A stretch of 64,000 nt of DNA from contig CAZPIO010000003.1 in NCBI GenBank assembly GCA_964586235.1, positions 1 through 64,000 on the forward strand, written 5' to 3'. This document shows positions 7,283 to 16,720 of the stretch, piece by piece. The notes beneath the pieces are model-generated. The model worked only from the letters and a program-made list of their open reading frames with translations, was not told where the DNA came from and made no database searches. Within the stretch, counting starts at the first letter, position 1. Every line of letters starts with the position of its first letter. This DNA comes from JAUCQB01 sp964586235 (GTDB taxonomy: Bacteria; Planctomycetota; Phycisphaerae; UBA1845; PWPN01). The translations under genes were made by a program, and so were the position numbers.

Positions 7283-7521
7283 GCGAATCTCGAGAGTGAG
7301 CTAGCATCCCGCTCTCCAACGGCGAAATCGCGCTCCATCGAGAAATCGAGATCCAGAGAGGCGCGGGTACTGATGCGGTGGATCAGGTCGAGAGCGTTTC
7401 CACCTTTGAGCACGAGACGCTCCATCAACTCGTCATCCGAGAACATCGCTATCACCACCAGCTTCTTGATCCGTTCCAGATCGGTCAGCCGCGTATCAGG
7501 CGCTTTTCGGTTCTTCTTCAT
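7283..7521 (-). pseudogene. Truncated AbiEii/AbiGii-type nucleotidyltransferase toxin
   Basis: From an ATG at 7521 the minus strand encodes a basic start, the helix RLTDLERIKKLVVIAMF, and then LVLKGGNALDLIHR and SLDLDFSME. The KGG...L and SxDxDF patterns are the nucleotidyltransferase signature of AbiEii-family toxins (type IV toxin-antitoxin, phage-defence associated). Only about 80 residues remain; homology ends at about 7290 where the reading frame enters the antisense of a yifB tail. No AbiEi-like antitoxin was recognised upstream (7522-7680). It is most likely a broken remnant. Confidence 0.65.
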
Positions 7522-7864
7522 GAACACACCAGGAATGCGGGCAGGCTGCCACTCGAAGCGCCACAACCGCTGGAAGCAGCCTAAGCTGTCTCGCTCATCT
7601 CCGCCAGCCCAGGGAGCAGCACTCGTCAACGATATCCCAGCGACTCTGGGCGCAAAGGCGGTTGAGGCACCACAGTAGCTCACCCCCCCTCCGAGGCCCG
7701 GACCGGAAGAATTCGGCCGTCATAGGGCACGGTCCGATATCGTTGGGGAGTCTCGTGCGGTACAGCGGGAACGATTTGAAAGCCGCGGACGTAGAAGACC
7801 TGAAGGCCTTTTTGTGCGACAATACCGGGGGCCCCGACCGATGTCCGGGGGCAGGTGGCTTGGC

Positions 7865-10800
7865 ATGGCAGACCCGCAGGCGGACTCTCGAGATGAGCGG
7901 CTTGGCCGCATCCTGAACGAGTACCTGGACCGCGCGCAGCGGGGTGAGCCGGTTGACGAGCAGGAGCTGTTGCAGGCCAACCCGGACCTGGCCGACGAGC
8001 TGCGTGAACACTTCGGCATGGTCCGGCAGGTGAGCGCGGTGACCTCTCACGGGACAGAGGCCGGCGGTCCTGCCTTCGCCCCGCCCCATGACGCCCTGCC
8101 GGGCTATGAGATCCTGGGGGAGATTCATCGCGGCGGACAGGGCGTCGTCTACCAGGCGCTGCAGAAGACCACGCGGCGCAAGGTGGCCATCAAGGTGATG
8201 CGCGAGGGGCCGTTCGCCGGGTGGCGCGGCCGTGCCCGGTTCGAGCGCGAGGTGCAGATCCTGGGAGCGCTGAACCACCCCAGCATCGTGACCATTCATG
8301 AGAGCGGAACGGCATCCGGGTGCCAGTTCTTCGTGATGGACTATGTCGCCGGCTCGCCGCTGGATATCTGGCTCACTACCGCCCCGCGATCGGTCAGGCA
8401 AATCCTGAGCCTGTTCATCACCATCTGCAACGCGGTCAACGAGGCCCACATCAAGGGCATCATTCACCGCGACCTCAAGCCCGGCAATATCCGCATCGAC
8501 GACGAAGGCAGACCGCATATCCTGGACTTCGGCCTGGCGAAGGTCACCGGCGACGATGAAGAGGAAGACCGCGAAGCGGCGGGCATGACTGCGGTCGGCC
8601 AATTCGTGGGCAGCCTGCCCTGGACCAGCCCGGAGCAGGCCCAGGGACACCTTGACCGCATCGACACCCGTACCGACGTCTATGCCCTCGGCGTGATCCT
8701 CTACCAGATGCTCACGGGCGCGTTCCCATACGAGGTCGCCGGGCCGATGCGGGATGTGCTGAACCGGATCGTCAGCAGCGAGCCGGTCCGGCCGAGTTCG
8801 ATCCGCGGGGAGATTGACCGCGACGTCGAGGCGATCGTGCTCAAGTGCCTGCGCAAGGAGCCTCAACGGCGATACCAGACGGCCGGCGAACTGGGACAGG
8901 ACCTCGACCGCTACCTGAATGGCAAACCGGTTGCCGCCAGGAGCGACAGCGGGCTGTACGTACTTGGCAAGACGCTGCGCCGCTATCGCGTCCCGGTGGC
9001 GGTGGCGACGGCGTTTGCTGCCCTGGTCGGTGTGTCACTCCTGGCGTCGCTTTCCCTCTGGCGTCAGGCGGTTTCGGAACGCGACCGCGCCATCACCGCC
9101 CAAATCGAGCAGGACCGGGAGCGTCGCCGTGCGGACGCCAAGGCCGCCGAGGCCGAGCAGGCCCGGCAGATCGCCGAACGCGAGCAAGCCCGCGCCGAGC
9201 AGCAGGCCGAGCGGCTCAGGCGCACGGACTACCTCAGCCGGATCGCGCTGGCCCGGAATGCCTACGAACAGAGGTACCTCGTCCAGGCTCAACAGTTGCT
9301 TGCGACCTGCGCAACGGACCTACGGGGCTGGGAATGGCACTACTTGTCACGATTATCACGGGACCCGGCTCTCCTGAGCATCCCGGCGGATCCGGAGTGC
9401 GTTGCCTCGCTGTTCATCAGCCCAGATGGTGAACGGCTGGTTACCGGCGGTTGCGACGGGGTCATCAGGGTCTGGAGCAGCGCGACGGGCGCGGCGATCA
9501 CGCAACTGAAAGGGCACACTGGCCAGGTAAGTGCCCTCGCGATCAGTTCGGACGGCCGGTGGATCGCATCGGGCGGCCGTGACAAAACGCTGCGGCTGTG
9601 GGACTCCCACACCGGTTCGGAAAAAGTGCTGGAGAGCGGCAAGCAGTACATCAACGGCGTGTGCTTCAGTCCCGATGTCGCGTCTCTTGTCGCAGGTGGC
9701 CAGGGCAAGGCCCTGACCTTCTGGGACGTGCCGGACGGGAAGATCATTCGCACGACCTCCGCTCATGACAAGGAGATCTCATGCGTCGCCTGGAACCCCA
9801 ACGGCAAACAGGTCGTCTGCGGTGAGCTGCTGAACCCTTCCATCGGCAGTTGCAGGATCAGGGTTTGGGATGCCGCGACCGGACAGTACCTGCGAGAGTT
9901 GACCGGGCCTCCGGGGGCCGTGCTTTCCATCGCCTTCAGTCCGGACGGCAAACGCATCGCATTCGGCGGCGGCATTTCTCCTGGCGGCAAGGACGCCCAT
10001 GGTACATTGAAGATCCTCGACAGCACGACGGGAGCAGAACTGCTGTCGCTTCGCGGCCACGAAGGCTTTGTCGACGCGGTGGCATTCAGTCGTGACGGAG
10101 CAATGCTGGCTTCAGCAGGTGTTCCCCGCACACCGGCGTCCGGCATGGAGGCCGATCGCACGTTGAAGATCTGGGATGCTGCCACAGGGGCGGAGCTGTG
10201 CACCTACTCAGCCCACAAAGGCGGAGGCCGGGCAGTAGCCTGGAGTCCGGACTCGAGCCGGGTCTTCTCGGCCGGTATGGACGGCAGACTGAAAGCGTGG
10301 CCGAGCGCGGCCGCGCCCGAAGCCCGCATCCTGCAAGCAGGTCCGGGTTCGGTGCTCCGGATCGCCTTCAGCGCGGATGGGAAGCAGATCGCCTCCAGCG
10401 GAGGGCAAGGCGAAAACGCACCGGCAACAGGCAAGGCGACCGGCGATATCGTCCGGGTGTGGGATGTCGAGACAGGCTCGCAATTGCTGTCATTGGCGGA
10501 GCACACGGACGCTGTGCTGAGTCTGGCTTGGAGTCCCGACGGCAAATACATCGCCTCGGGGGGCGAGGATCGGACGATTTGCGTCTGGGACAGCGCGAGT
10601 GGCAGGCGGCGACTTCTGCTCGACAAGCTGGACGGAATCGTTCAGAGCATCGCGTTCAGCCCCGACAGCGCGCTGCTGGGCGTGGCCGCGGGTGACACGG
10701 CCACTCTCTGGACTCTTGCCGACGGGAAGATGCTGCGGGGGCTGTGGCACAACGACTCCCCCGTGACGATCGCGTTCAGTCCGGACGGCCAGTGGGTCGC

Positions 10801-11278
10801 GACCAGCATGGCGCGCGGCGAGATCAGGATCTGGGACGTCGAGTCAGGTGGCGAGGATCAGGCCATCTCCGCCGGTCTGGGTCTGAACGGGGCGTGGTTC
10901 AGCCCCGATTCGAGAACAATCGCGAGCGCGCACTCGAACGGCACCATCGCTCTCTGGGAGGTGTCCACCGGGAAGCAAGCGGCCTCGATGTACGGCCCTC
11001 AACGATCAGTTGAGTGGGTCGACTTCAGCCCGGACGGTCTGCGGGTGGCCTCGTGCACCGACGACATGATGCTGAAGGTCTGGGACGTCCCCAGCGCCAG
11101 CGAAGTGTTCAGTGTGCGAGCCCACGATGCGCCGGTGATGTGCGTCAGGTTCTCGCCCGACGGCTCCAGAATCGCAACGTGCGGACAGGATGGTCTGGTG
11201 AAGTTGTGGGAGGCACAGGCGGAGCCAACAACCCGCGCCACGCCGACGATAACACGTGAGGCTCCGGATCCGCCCTGA
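7865..11278 (+). CDS. Membrane Ser/Thr protein kinase with C-terminal WD40 propellers
   Basis: About 1137 residues. A short helical prefix is followed by a Hanks-type kinase (about residues 80-350): Gly loop IHRGGQGVV, ATP-binding Lys in VAIK (110), catalytic HRDLKPGN (201-208) and DFG (221-223). A transmembrane helix (about 376-399) and an Arg/Glu/Ala-rich coiled coil (about 400-465) precede roughly a dozen WD40 repeats with repeated SPDG and W-D patterns. The topology suggests a cytoplasmic kinase with an extracytoplasmic propeller sensor. The architecture is typical of Planctomycetota. The start is uncertain: ATG 7865 was chosen, with ATG 7841 or GTG 7814 possible. An ECF-type sigma gene follows. 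Confidence 0.88.
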   Translation: MADPQADSRDERLGRILNEYLDRAQRGEPVDEQELLQANPDLADELREHFGMVRQVSAVTSHGTEAGGPAFAPPHDALPGYEILGEIHRGGQGVVYQALQKTTRRKVAIKVMREGPFAGWRGRARFEREVQILGALNHPSIVTIHESGTASGCQFFVMDYVAGSPLDIWLTTAPRSVRQILSLFITICNAVNEAHIKGIIHRDLKPGNIRIDDEGRPHILDFGLAKVTGDDEEEDREAAGMTAVGQFVGSLPWTSPEQAQGHLDRIDTRTDVYALGVILYQMLTGAFPYEVAGPMRDVLNRIVSSEPVRPSSIRGEIDRDVEAIVLKCLRKEPQRRYQTAGELGQDLDRYLNGKPVAARSDSGLYVLGKTLRRYRVPVAVATAFAALVGVSLLASLSLWRQAVSERDRAITAQIEQDRERRRADAKAAEAEQARQIAEREQARAEQQAERLRRTDYLSRIALARNAYEQRYLVQAQQLLATCATDLRGWEWHYLSRLSRDPALLSIPADPECVASLFISPDGERLVTGGCDGVIRVWSSATGAAITQLKGHTGQVSALAISSDGRWIASGGRDKTLRLWDSHTGSEKVLESGKQYINGVCFSPDVASLVAGGQGKALTFWDVPDGKIIRTTSAHDKEISCVAWNPNGKQVVCGELLNPSIGSCRIRVWDAATGQYLRELTGPPGAVLSIAFSPDGKRIAFGGGISPGGKDAHGTLKILDSTTGAELLSLRGHEGFVDAVAFSRDGAMLASAGVPRTPASGMEADRTLKIWDAATGAELCTYSAHKGGGRAVAWSPDSSRVFSAGMDGRLKAWPSAAAPEARILQAGPGSVLRIAFSADGKQIASSGGQGENAPATGKATGDIVRVWDVETGSQLLSLAEHTDAVLSLAWSPDGKYIASGGEDRTICVWDSASGRRRLLLDKLDGIVQSIAFSPDSALLGVAAGDTATLWTLADGKMLRGLWHNDSPVTIAFSPDGQWVATSMARGEIRIWDVESGGEDQAISAGLGLNGAWFSPDSRTIASAHSNGTIALWEVSTGKQAASMYGPQRSVEWVDFSPDGLRVASCTDDMMLKVWDVPSASEVFSVRAHDAPVMCVRFSPDGSRIATCGQDGLVKLWEAQAEPTTRATPTITREAPDPP

Positions 11279-11429
11279 CGGCAATCTCGGCCGGGGCCCA
11301 TGGTTTTGATCGCTACGCAGCCGGCTCGTGACAAACCGCCTGGTTGATCCCTGCGCGGTTCGGTGACCGAGGCTGTTTACGGAAGCGTGCCGATTGTCAG
11401 GTAGGGTAGCGGGTGGGGTAAAAAGCCGA

Positions 11430-11496
11430 GTGCCCGGAAAGATGGCCGAGTCTGCAAAGAGGAGGTGGGTGAAACTGCGGCAATCCTTCCGGGCAC
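11430..11496. repeat. Inverted repeat (14-bp arms) in kinase-sigma intergenic region
   Basis: GTGCCCGGAAAGAT (11430-11443) and ATCCTTCCGGGCAC (11483-11496) are reverse complements with one mismatch, separated by 39 bases that include a GAGGAGGTGGG stretch. The remainder of 11279-11725 shows no gene. It may be a structured leader or a terminator-like element; there is no T-run directly after it. Confidence 0.45.
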
Positions 11497-11662
11497 CCAA
11501 GGCTGTATTCGTTTCTGGTATATTAGTGAACGGAAACGCCGGGCCGAGCTAACGCGGGAAAACGGTTTTTTTGCGGTTTTTCTTCGGCGGGCCGAGGAAA
11601 GTACGTCCGATAACGCAGCGCCCCATGGCGATCCAGTTCGGCCCCTTGGTGTGATTGCGTCC

Positions 11663-11687
11663 TAACCATTTGTCTGTACAATGGTTA
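11663..11687. promoter_or_regulatory. Palindrome TAACCATT-N9-AATGGTTA before sigma gene
   Basis: A perfect 8-bp inverted repeat with a 9-base spacer ends 38 bases before the ATG preferred for the sigma gene. The earlier in-frame ATG (11681) lies inside its right arm. The size and symmetry suit a dimeric regulator operator or a leader hairpin. Neither is proven. Confidence 0.4.
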
Positions 11688-11725
11688 CGCACAGACTAGT
11701 TCTGGACGCCGCGTTTGGAGCCTCT

Positions 11726-12352
11726 ATGGACGACGCAAAGTTCAGGGATGCTATGGCTCAGCTCAAGGCCGGGAGCCTGGCGGCCATGGACTCCTTGCTG
11801 GTCGCCGGCTTCGACCCGTTACGAGCGGCGATAGCCCAGCAGATGAGCGACACACTGAGAAAGGCCCAACTGGAGCCGGAAGACGTCATCCAGGAGGTCT
11901 ATGCGGCGGCCTGGGCGAGCCTGCCGACTGCCCAGTTTGACAGTTTTGAGGCGTTCGTGGGCTGGCTGCGTCAAATCGCGGAAAACAAGCTGATCGACAT
12001 GCATCGGGCGATCGTGGCCGACAAGCGCGATGTCCGGCGGCAGGCCCCGGCCTGGGGCGTCAAGAGCGGGGCCGATGTTGACCTGTTGGACCAGGTGAGT
12101 TCGCCCATGTCGACGCCGAGCCGAGGGGCTGCCCGCAGCGAGGCATTGGCGGTTTTGATGGTGCGGATGCAGCAGCTACCTGAGGACTACCGACGGGTCA
12201 TCCATTGGCGACTCATCGACGGTTTGCCGGTAGCGGAGGTCGCCCATCGTCTTGGCCGTAGCGAGGCGGCCGTCCATATGCTGTTCCATCGCGCTCTCAA
12301 ACAGCTCCGGGAGCTGATGGGAGCGGCGTCGAACTTCCTGACCCAGGCGTAG
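11726..12352 (+). CDS. ECF-type RNA polymerase sigma factor
   Basis: A 208-residue sigma-70 family protein. Region 2 is around residues 25-95 (PLRAAIAQQM, then the DVIQEVYAAAW motif and FVGWLRQIAENKLID). Region 4 is at about 140-200, with LPEDYRRVIHWRLIDGLPVAEVAHRLGRS forming its helix-turn-helix. The ATG at 11726 has GGAG six bases upstream; an earlier ATG at 11681 lies in a palindrome. Such sigma factors are commonly paired with Ser/Thr kinases in Planctomycetota, and the WD40 kinase upstream is a plausible regulator in place of an anti-sigma factor, which is absent. Confidence 0.85.
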   Translation: MDDAKFRDAMAQLKAGSLAAMDSLLVAGFDPLRAAIAQQMSDTLRKAQLEPEDVIQEVYAAAWASLPTAQFDSFEAFVGWLRQIAENKLIDMHRAIVADKRDVRRQAPAWGVKSGADVDLLDQVSSPMSTPSRGAARSEALAVLMVRMQQLPEDYRRVIHWRLIDGLPVAEVAHRLGRSEAAVHMLFHRALKQLRELMGAASNFLTQA

Positions 12353-12447
12353 CAGGGCCATTGGGGTGCCCTTTCGACCGTGATTGATGATCGTGTATGA
12401 CCGCGGCGATGAAGGCTGCATGCCAGGGCGGTGTCGGAGGATGAAAA

Positions 12448-13836
12448 GTGCCCAGGAAAGTGTGCGAAAAAGGTGGGGCATGGTCGAAGCCGTCGAAAGC
12501 GGCGGAGACCTGCCGGTCTTGGCTGATCACGACAGTGGTTCTGTGCCTTTCGCTTGCCAGGCTCGCAGGGGCAGAGCCATTTGAGCGCAATGCCTGGGAA
12601 CTGGATGCCACTGTGGAGCTTCCCTGGAAGACAATTGAGCCCGATCAGGCGTATCACGGCCAATGGCTTATCGCCGGTGATCTCAACGGCGACGGCCGGG
12701 CCGAAATCGTGACCGCAAGGCAGAAGAACCAGTTGGTCACGACCGTTCTGGCAACGCAACTCGATGGGTCGGTGCTCTGGCGTTGGGGCCAGGCCGATGC
12801 CGGCGTGCCGCAACTTGGCTATGACGTGCCCGTGCAGATCTACGATCTGGACGGCGACGGCCGACCGGAGGTGTACTTCAGCATCGAGCGATACCTGCTG
12901 GTTCTCGACGGTCGCACGGGGAAGGAATTGCGTCGCCTGGCACTGCCCGACGGGCTGGCCGTGGCCGACTGCATTGCCTTCGCCAACCTGCGCGGAGGAC
13001 CGCGGGCCCGCGACATCATCGTCAAGGACCGCTACAGCCAGTTGTGGGCATATACCGACGACTGGCGACTGCTCTGGCACTGGCGGCCCAAGAAGTACAA
13101 GACCTGCCACCATCCGACGCTCGTCGACATCGACGGTGACGGCCGCGATGAAGTCATGGGCGGCTACACCATGCTGGACAACAACGGCCGCGAGCTTTGG
13201 ACCATGACCAGCGAGAAGGTCGACCTGGCGCGGGGGCATCTTGACTGTTGCGAGATCTTCGCGTTGGGCAGGAAGCCGGAGGATTTCCGGCTGCTGGTCA
13301 GTTGCTGCGGCGCCAACCTGATGGCCATGCTGGATGGACGGGGCAAGACGGTCTGGTCGCTTGCAGGCCAGCATTTCGAGTCGATCGACGTGGGCCGCAT
13401 CCGCAAGGATCTGTCGGGCAGGCAAATCGCGGTGGACATCGCTCACCAGGCCTATCAGAACGGCTCGGTCTGGGTGGTCGATTCCGACGGAAAACACCTG
13501 GGCAGCTACGTCTGCGGCGACAGCCGACACCACCGCCTGATCGACTGGGACGGTGATGGTGTCGATGAAGTCCTCGTCGGGCAGGAACAACGACTGCTGA
13601 ACGGAAACGGACAATGCGTTGCCCGGTTCGGGCCCGTGGATGCTTTTCGCAGACCGGCGCCCGTTCCGCCGGACCAGGATCATGAGCCCTTTGCGCTGGT
13701 TGGAGACCTCGACGGCGACGAACGCCCGGAGATCATCTTGTATTCGATGAAGAAGATCCTGATCTACCGGAGCGAAAAAGCGGCGAAAGTCGCGGCCCTG
13801 AAACTGGGAACCGGCGTGAACGTCACGCTCTACTGA
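12448..13836 (+). CDS. Secreted VCBS/FG-GAP-type beta-propeller protein
   Basis: A 462-residue protein with a late signal sequence (hydrophobic LITTVVLCLSLARLAGA, about residues 26-42). It contains at least five calcium-binding-like repeats of the form D-x-D/N-G-D-x-x-x-E (DLNGDGRAE, DLDGDGRPE, DIDGDGRDE, DWDGDGVDE, DLDGDERPE), arranged as a seven-bladed FG-GAP-like propeller and resembling the propellers of rhamnogalacturonan lyase-like proteins. No catalytic residues were identified, so it may be a carbohydrate-binding or adhesive surface protein. The only in-frame start covering the signal peptide is a GTG, and the N-terminal boundary is uncertain. It follows the sigma factor by 95 bases. 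Confidence 0.65.
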   Translation: MPRKVCEKGGAWSKPSKAAETCRSWLITTVVLCLSLARLAGAEPFERNAWELDATVELPWKTIEPDQAYHGQWLIAGDLNGDGRAEIVTARQKNQLVTTVLATQLDGSVLWRWGQADAGVPQLGYDVPVQIYDLDGDGRPEVYFSIERYLLVLDGRTGKELRRLALPDGLAVADCIAFANLRGGPRARDIIVKDRYSQLWAYTDDWRLLWHWRPKKYKTCHHPTLVDIDGDGRDEVMGGYTMLDNNGRELWTMTSEKVDLARGHLDCCEIFALGRKPEDFRLLVSCCGANLMAMLDGRGKTVWSLAGQHFESIDVGRIRKDLSGRQIAVDIAHQAYQNGSVWVVDSDGKHLGSYVCGDSRHHRLIDWDGDGVDEVLVGQEQRLLNGNGQCVARFGPVDAFRRPAPVPPDQDHEPFALVGDLDGDERPEIILYSMKKILIYRSEKAAKVAALKLGTGVNVTLY

Positions 13837-14046
13837 GTGCAGAGCCTTTCGCGGTGGAAGGTACTGTCTGTTCGGCCGACGACAGGAAGGACCGTTGAAC
13901 CACAGAGTACGCCCAGGACACGGAGGAGCATGCCCTTTTTGTGGCACCTTTGGTGATAATGGCTTCTGACGCCTCATTTCCAACCGTGACGCCAGAGCAG
14001 GATGGTCGAAGTTGCGGAACCTTCAGGAGACAATTCTGGCGCAAAT

Positions 14047-14820
14047 ATGTCGAGAGCTGAGCCCTATATGACGTCTGATCCGACAGACTTGACTCGCAGG
14101 GCTGAGAGGGTAGCGGCGGTGGTTTTCTGCGGCCTTGCCTGCTTCGTGGCGGGGTGCTCCGCCAAGCATGTCATTGTCCTGAAGTATGATGACTTCGGTC
14201 CTCCATCGCTTGGGGGTGAACTCATCGGGGTTTCCTGGTATCAGTGGGACACACACGGATACGAGGAGGACGACTTCGAGTGCAACATCCGCGTGCTGGT
14301 CTTCGACGGAATCTCCGAGGAGGAGGTCCGATCTCAGTACCCGAGCATGGTGGGCGTAGTCGACTACAGATACGTGAACAGGAAAGATGCGACTGCATTC
14401 CTCAAGCAGAAGATCGAGGAGTGCGAAGAGTACAATCGAGAGGCCCCACACAACGCCTTTGAGGACGTTCTGAAGATACTCAGGTCCACCTTGCGGCGCA
14501 TAGAACTTCGACACGGGCGCGAGCCGGCCGAACGGGGGACGAGAGCGACAATCGAGCACCGGGCGAGATCTTATCGGCGCAATCGGGATCACGAGTCACT
14601 GAAGTGGCTGTCGGAGCATTTCCTCATGCGAGGTCTGCCGCTCGCCGAGGTCGAGGCATTGCTCGGGGAGAGCTACAGTGCGGCCGGGGATGGGCCGGAC
14701 GAAGACAAAGCCAACTCATCCCGCAGATACGACAGCGATCGAGATGTCCCATATGGACATGTCCTCGTCATCCACGTTGTCGATGGCAAGGTTGACAACT
14801 GGGAATGGGCGAGTGAATGA
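14047..14820 (+). CDS. Lipoprotein with BamE/SmpA-like C-terminal motif, unknown function
   Basis: About 257 residues. After a basic N-terminus, a hydrophobic stretch ends in the lipobox-like FVAGC, predicting lipid anchoring. Near the C-terminus the pattern GLPLAEVEALLGES resembles the G-x-x-x-x-E-V-x-x-x-L-G motif of SmpA/OmlA-type lipoproteins, followed by a strand pair ending in VDNWEW. The middle part has no recognised domain. ATG 14047 was chosen, but ATG 14068 (MTSDPT) is equally possible. Just upstream, 13890-13965 contains short tandem-like ACAGAG/GGACAC sequence, common intergenic filler in related genomes. Confidence 0.55.
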   Translation: MSRAEPYMTSDPTDLTRRAERVAAVVFCGLACFVAGCSAKHVIVLKYDDFGPPSLGGELIGVSWYQWDTHGYEEDDFECNIRVLVFDGISEEEVRSQYPSMVGVVDYRYVNRKDATAFLKQKIEECEEYNREAPHNAFEDVLKILRSTLRRIELRHGREPAERGTRATIEHRARSYRRNRDHESLKWLSEHFLMRGLPLAEVEALLGESYSAAGDGPDEDKANSSRRYDSDRDVPYGHVLVIHVVDGKVDNWEWASE

Positions 14821-15043
14821 GGATATCGGACACGACCACCTGTTATGCTTTGGTGCCTGTATGAGGACCGATCCGGCAACACGCGCAATCTGAACGCCCA
14901 CCTGAGGGAAATCGCAAGCGCGGCGCACATCAGCCCCTGAGGATAGCAGCAACAGGAAAACACCAGGAGTAGAAAGCGGGACGGGTGCGTTTCCGAATGC
15001 GTGGACCGGCAGGTGATTCGGTCCGCCACTCCTGCCTGACGGG

Positions 15044-15422
15044 GCACCCGCACGGGTGCGAGTCAGCGGCCTCGTTCGACGGGTATCTCAGCGGAACCCA
15101 TCATCGTGCCCCCAACCATTCGCTGCGGCGAATGGTTGGGCCACCCGTCCGGGCCAAGCCGCTGGGCGACGGAGCACCCACCGTTGAAGACCGAGGGGAT
15201 AAACCCCTCGGCTCGTCAAGACAATGATCGTCGCCTCCCCCACCCATTCGCCGCGGCAGATGGATGGGCCTCCCGGCCGCACCCGCTGACATCACTTGCT
15301 AGATCCGGCGTGCGATTCATCATCATGTCGCCACCCAAGAAGAGAAGACCACGGGGATAAACCCCGTGGCTCGCCAAGACAATGATCGTCGCCTCCGCCA
15401 CCCATCCGCCGCGGCGGATGGG
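15044..15422. repeat. Chain of short hairpins, island 1
   Basis: The gap 14821-15448 has no gene but holds consecutive perfect stem-loops: GCACCCG-CA-CGGGTGC (15044-15059), a 13-bp stem with loop TGCG (15111-15140), CCGAGGGG-ATAAA-CCCCTCGG (15191-15211), CCACGGGG-ATAAA-CCCCGTGG (15349-15369) and CCCATCCGCC-GC-GGCGGATGGG (15401-15422). The two ATAAA hairpins are each followed by CTCG(T/C)CAAGACAATGATCG. Stems differ between copies but remain fully paired. Confidence 0.8.
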
Positions 15423-15448
15423 TCACCCGGCTCCCGAGCTGTGGCGGT

Positions 15449-16708
15449 TCAGCGGCGGGCGGTCGCTTCTGCATGCGGCTGCGTGGCGGGTGAGGGGCCC
15501 ATGTCTACCAACAGTTGGAGAAACTGCTCCAGTTCGCGATGGATTCGTGGGCTGTGCCGGACGATCAGGCGGCCGTTCCAGATGGTGGCGCTGCCGTTTG
15601 GCGGATCCCCCCATGAACCCGGCGCAACGGCCTCCTTGAGGCTGTCCAGGAGTGCCTCCTCGCGTGTCTCGATCAACTGCTCGATGACCTGTTGAACGAT
15701 TGCCGGCTTTCCCTCCAGCCTGACTGCACCGCCGTAGCCGCCCATCATGCCCCCCATGCCGCCGTAGCCGCCACCGCCCCCGTAGCCGGAGTCCCCGTTG
15801 CCGCCGGCGCCGGTCGCAGCCGCACCGGATGTTGCGGGGGCAGCCGAAGCGGATATGGTCTGAACGATGACCTCACTCTCACGAGCGGAGAAGGGCTCGT
15901 TCAGCAAATCGCGCACGTTGTACACGCGGACGATCGTGTGCCGATCAAGATGGGCGGGGGTCGACACGCAAACCGTCCCGTCGATCACTTCGTAGCCGAG
16001 CGAGACATCCAGAGCGGCGCTGCTGTTGTCCAGGATGATCTGCAGGGCGGACTCGATCTTCACATTCTCAAGGCTGATCGGCCCGCATTCGGTGCCCTCC
16101 CTATCGATCCCGACGGCGGCCAGGAGATTCCAGTTGACATCGAGGGAGAGTCCTCCTTTGTCGCGAAGGAAGTCGAGAGCCTGGCCCAAGGTCGTTCCTG
16201 CCGGGAGCTCGACACTCGGCAGCACCGCAGCCAAACGCTGGCGCGTCTGCCGGGAGGCGGGGCTGTCCAGCGGCGGTGTGACCGCGACCGTCGCGTGCGG
16301 CCTGCTGGTGACCGCCACGGCCGCCGCTGGGACCGCCTTTGCGCTCGACGAGTCAGTCGCCTGGGCGTAGCTCCCGGCCGGAGCGGGCAGCGGCCGATTC
16401 TCCGGCAGCAGAAAACTCACAACGACCACCAGACACGCCGCGGTCACCATGCCAGCCGTGGTTCGCATGACCCATTTCCTCCGAAAACCGATCCTGCCGA
16501 AATCCGACGCCAACGCCGCCGCATCGCCGAATTCATCGAGAACGGCCTCCACCGCCTCTTCGCGCCGATAGCCTCCGGCGATGAGCTCTTCGAGTCGCTC
16601 CTCCATGTGGGCGCGCAGCTCCCGGCCGATGGTCTGGCGCTGCCTCTCGTCCAGCTTGAGAAATCGCCCCAACAGCCGCAGGTAGCTTTCAAACTCCTGC
16701 TCGGACAT
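15449..16708 (-). CDS. HAAS-like/STN-like single-pass membrane protein of a PadR operon
   Basis: A 419-residue protein. Residues 1-75 are helical and acidic (RELRAHMEERLEELIAGGY, then EAVLDEFGDAAALA), resembling the HAAS or permease-prefix domains typically encoded next to PadR regulators. A transmembrane helix follows (about 82-100), then an Ala/Pro/Ser linker. Around 165-270 a segment resembles the short N-terminal (STN) domain of secretins and TonB receptors (LGQALDFLRDKGGLSLDVNW). A Gly/Tyr/Met-rich stretch (about 315-340) precedes the C-terminal domain. It lies 12 bases downstream of padR and is probably co-transcribed. The role is unknown; a membrane-bound signalling partner is an inference. 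Confidence 0.6.
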   Translation of the reverse strand: MSEQEFESYLRLLGRFLKLDERQRQTIGRELRAHMEERLEELIAGGYRREEAVEAVLDEFGDAAALASDFGRIGFRRKWVMRTTAGMVTAACLVVVVSFLLPENRPLPAPAGSYAQATDSSSAKAVPAAAVAVTSRPHATVAVTPPLDSPASRQTRQRLAAVLPSVELPAGTTLGQALDFLRDKGGLSLDVNWNLLAAVGIDREGTECGPISLENVKIESALQIILDNSSAALDVSLGYEVIDGTVCVSTPAHLDRHTIVRVYNVRDLLNEPFSARESEVIVQTISASAAPATSGAAATGAGGNGDSGYGGGGGYGGMGGMMGGYGGAVRLEGKPAIVQQVIEQLIETREEALLDSLKEAVAPGSWGDPPNGSATIWNGRLIVRHSPRIHRELEQFLQLLVDMGPSPATQPHAEATARR

Positions 16709-16720
16709 GGCTGGGCTCCT

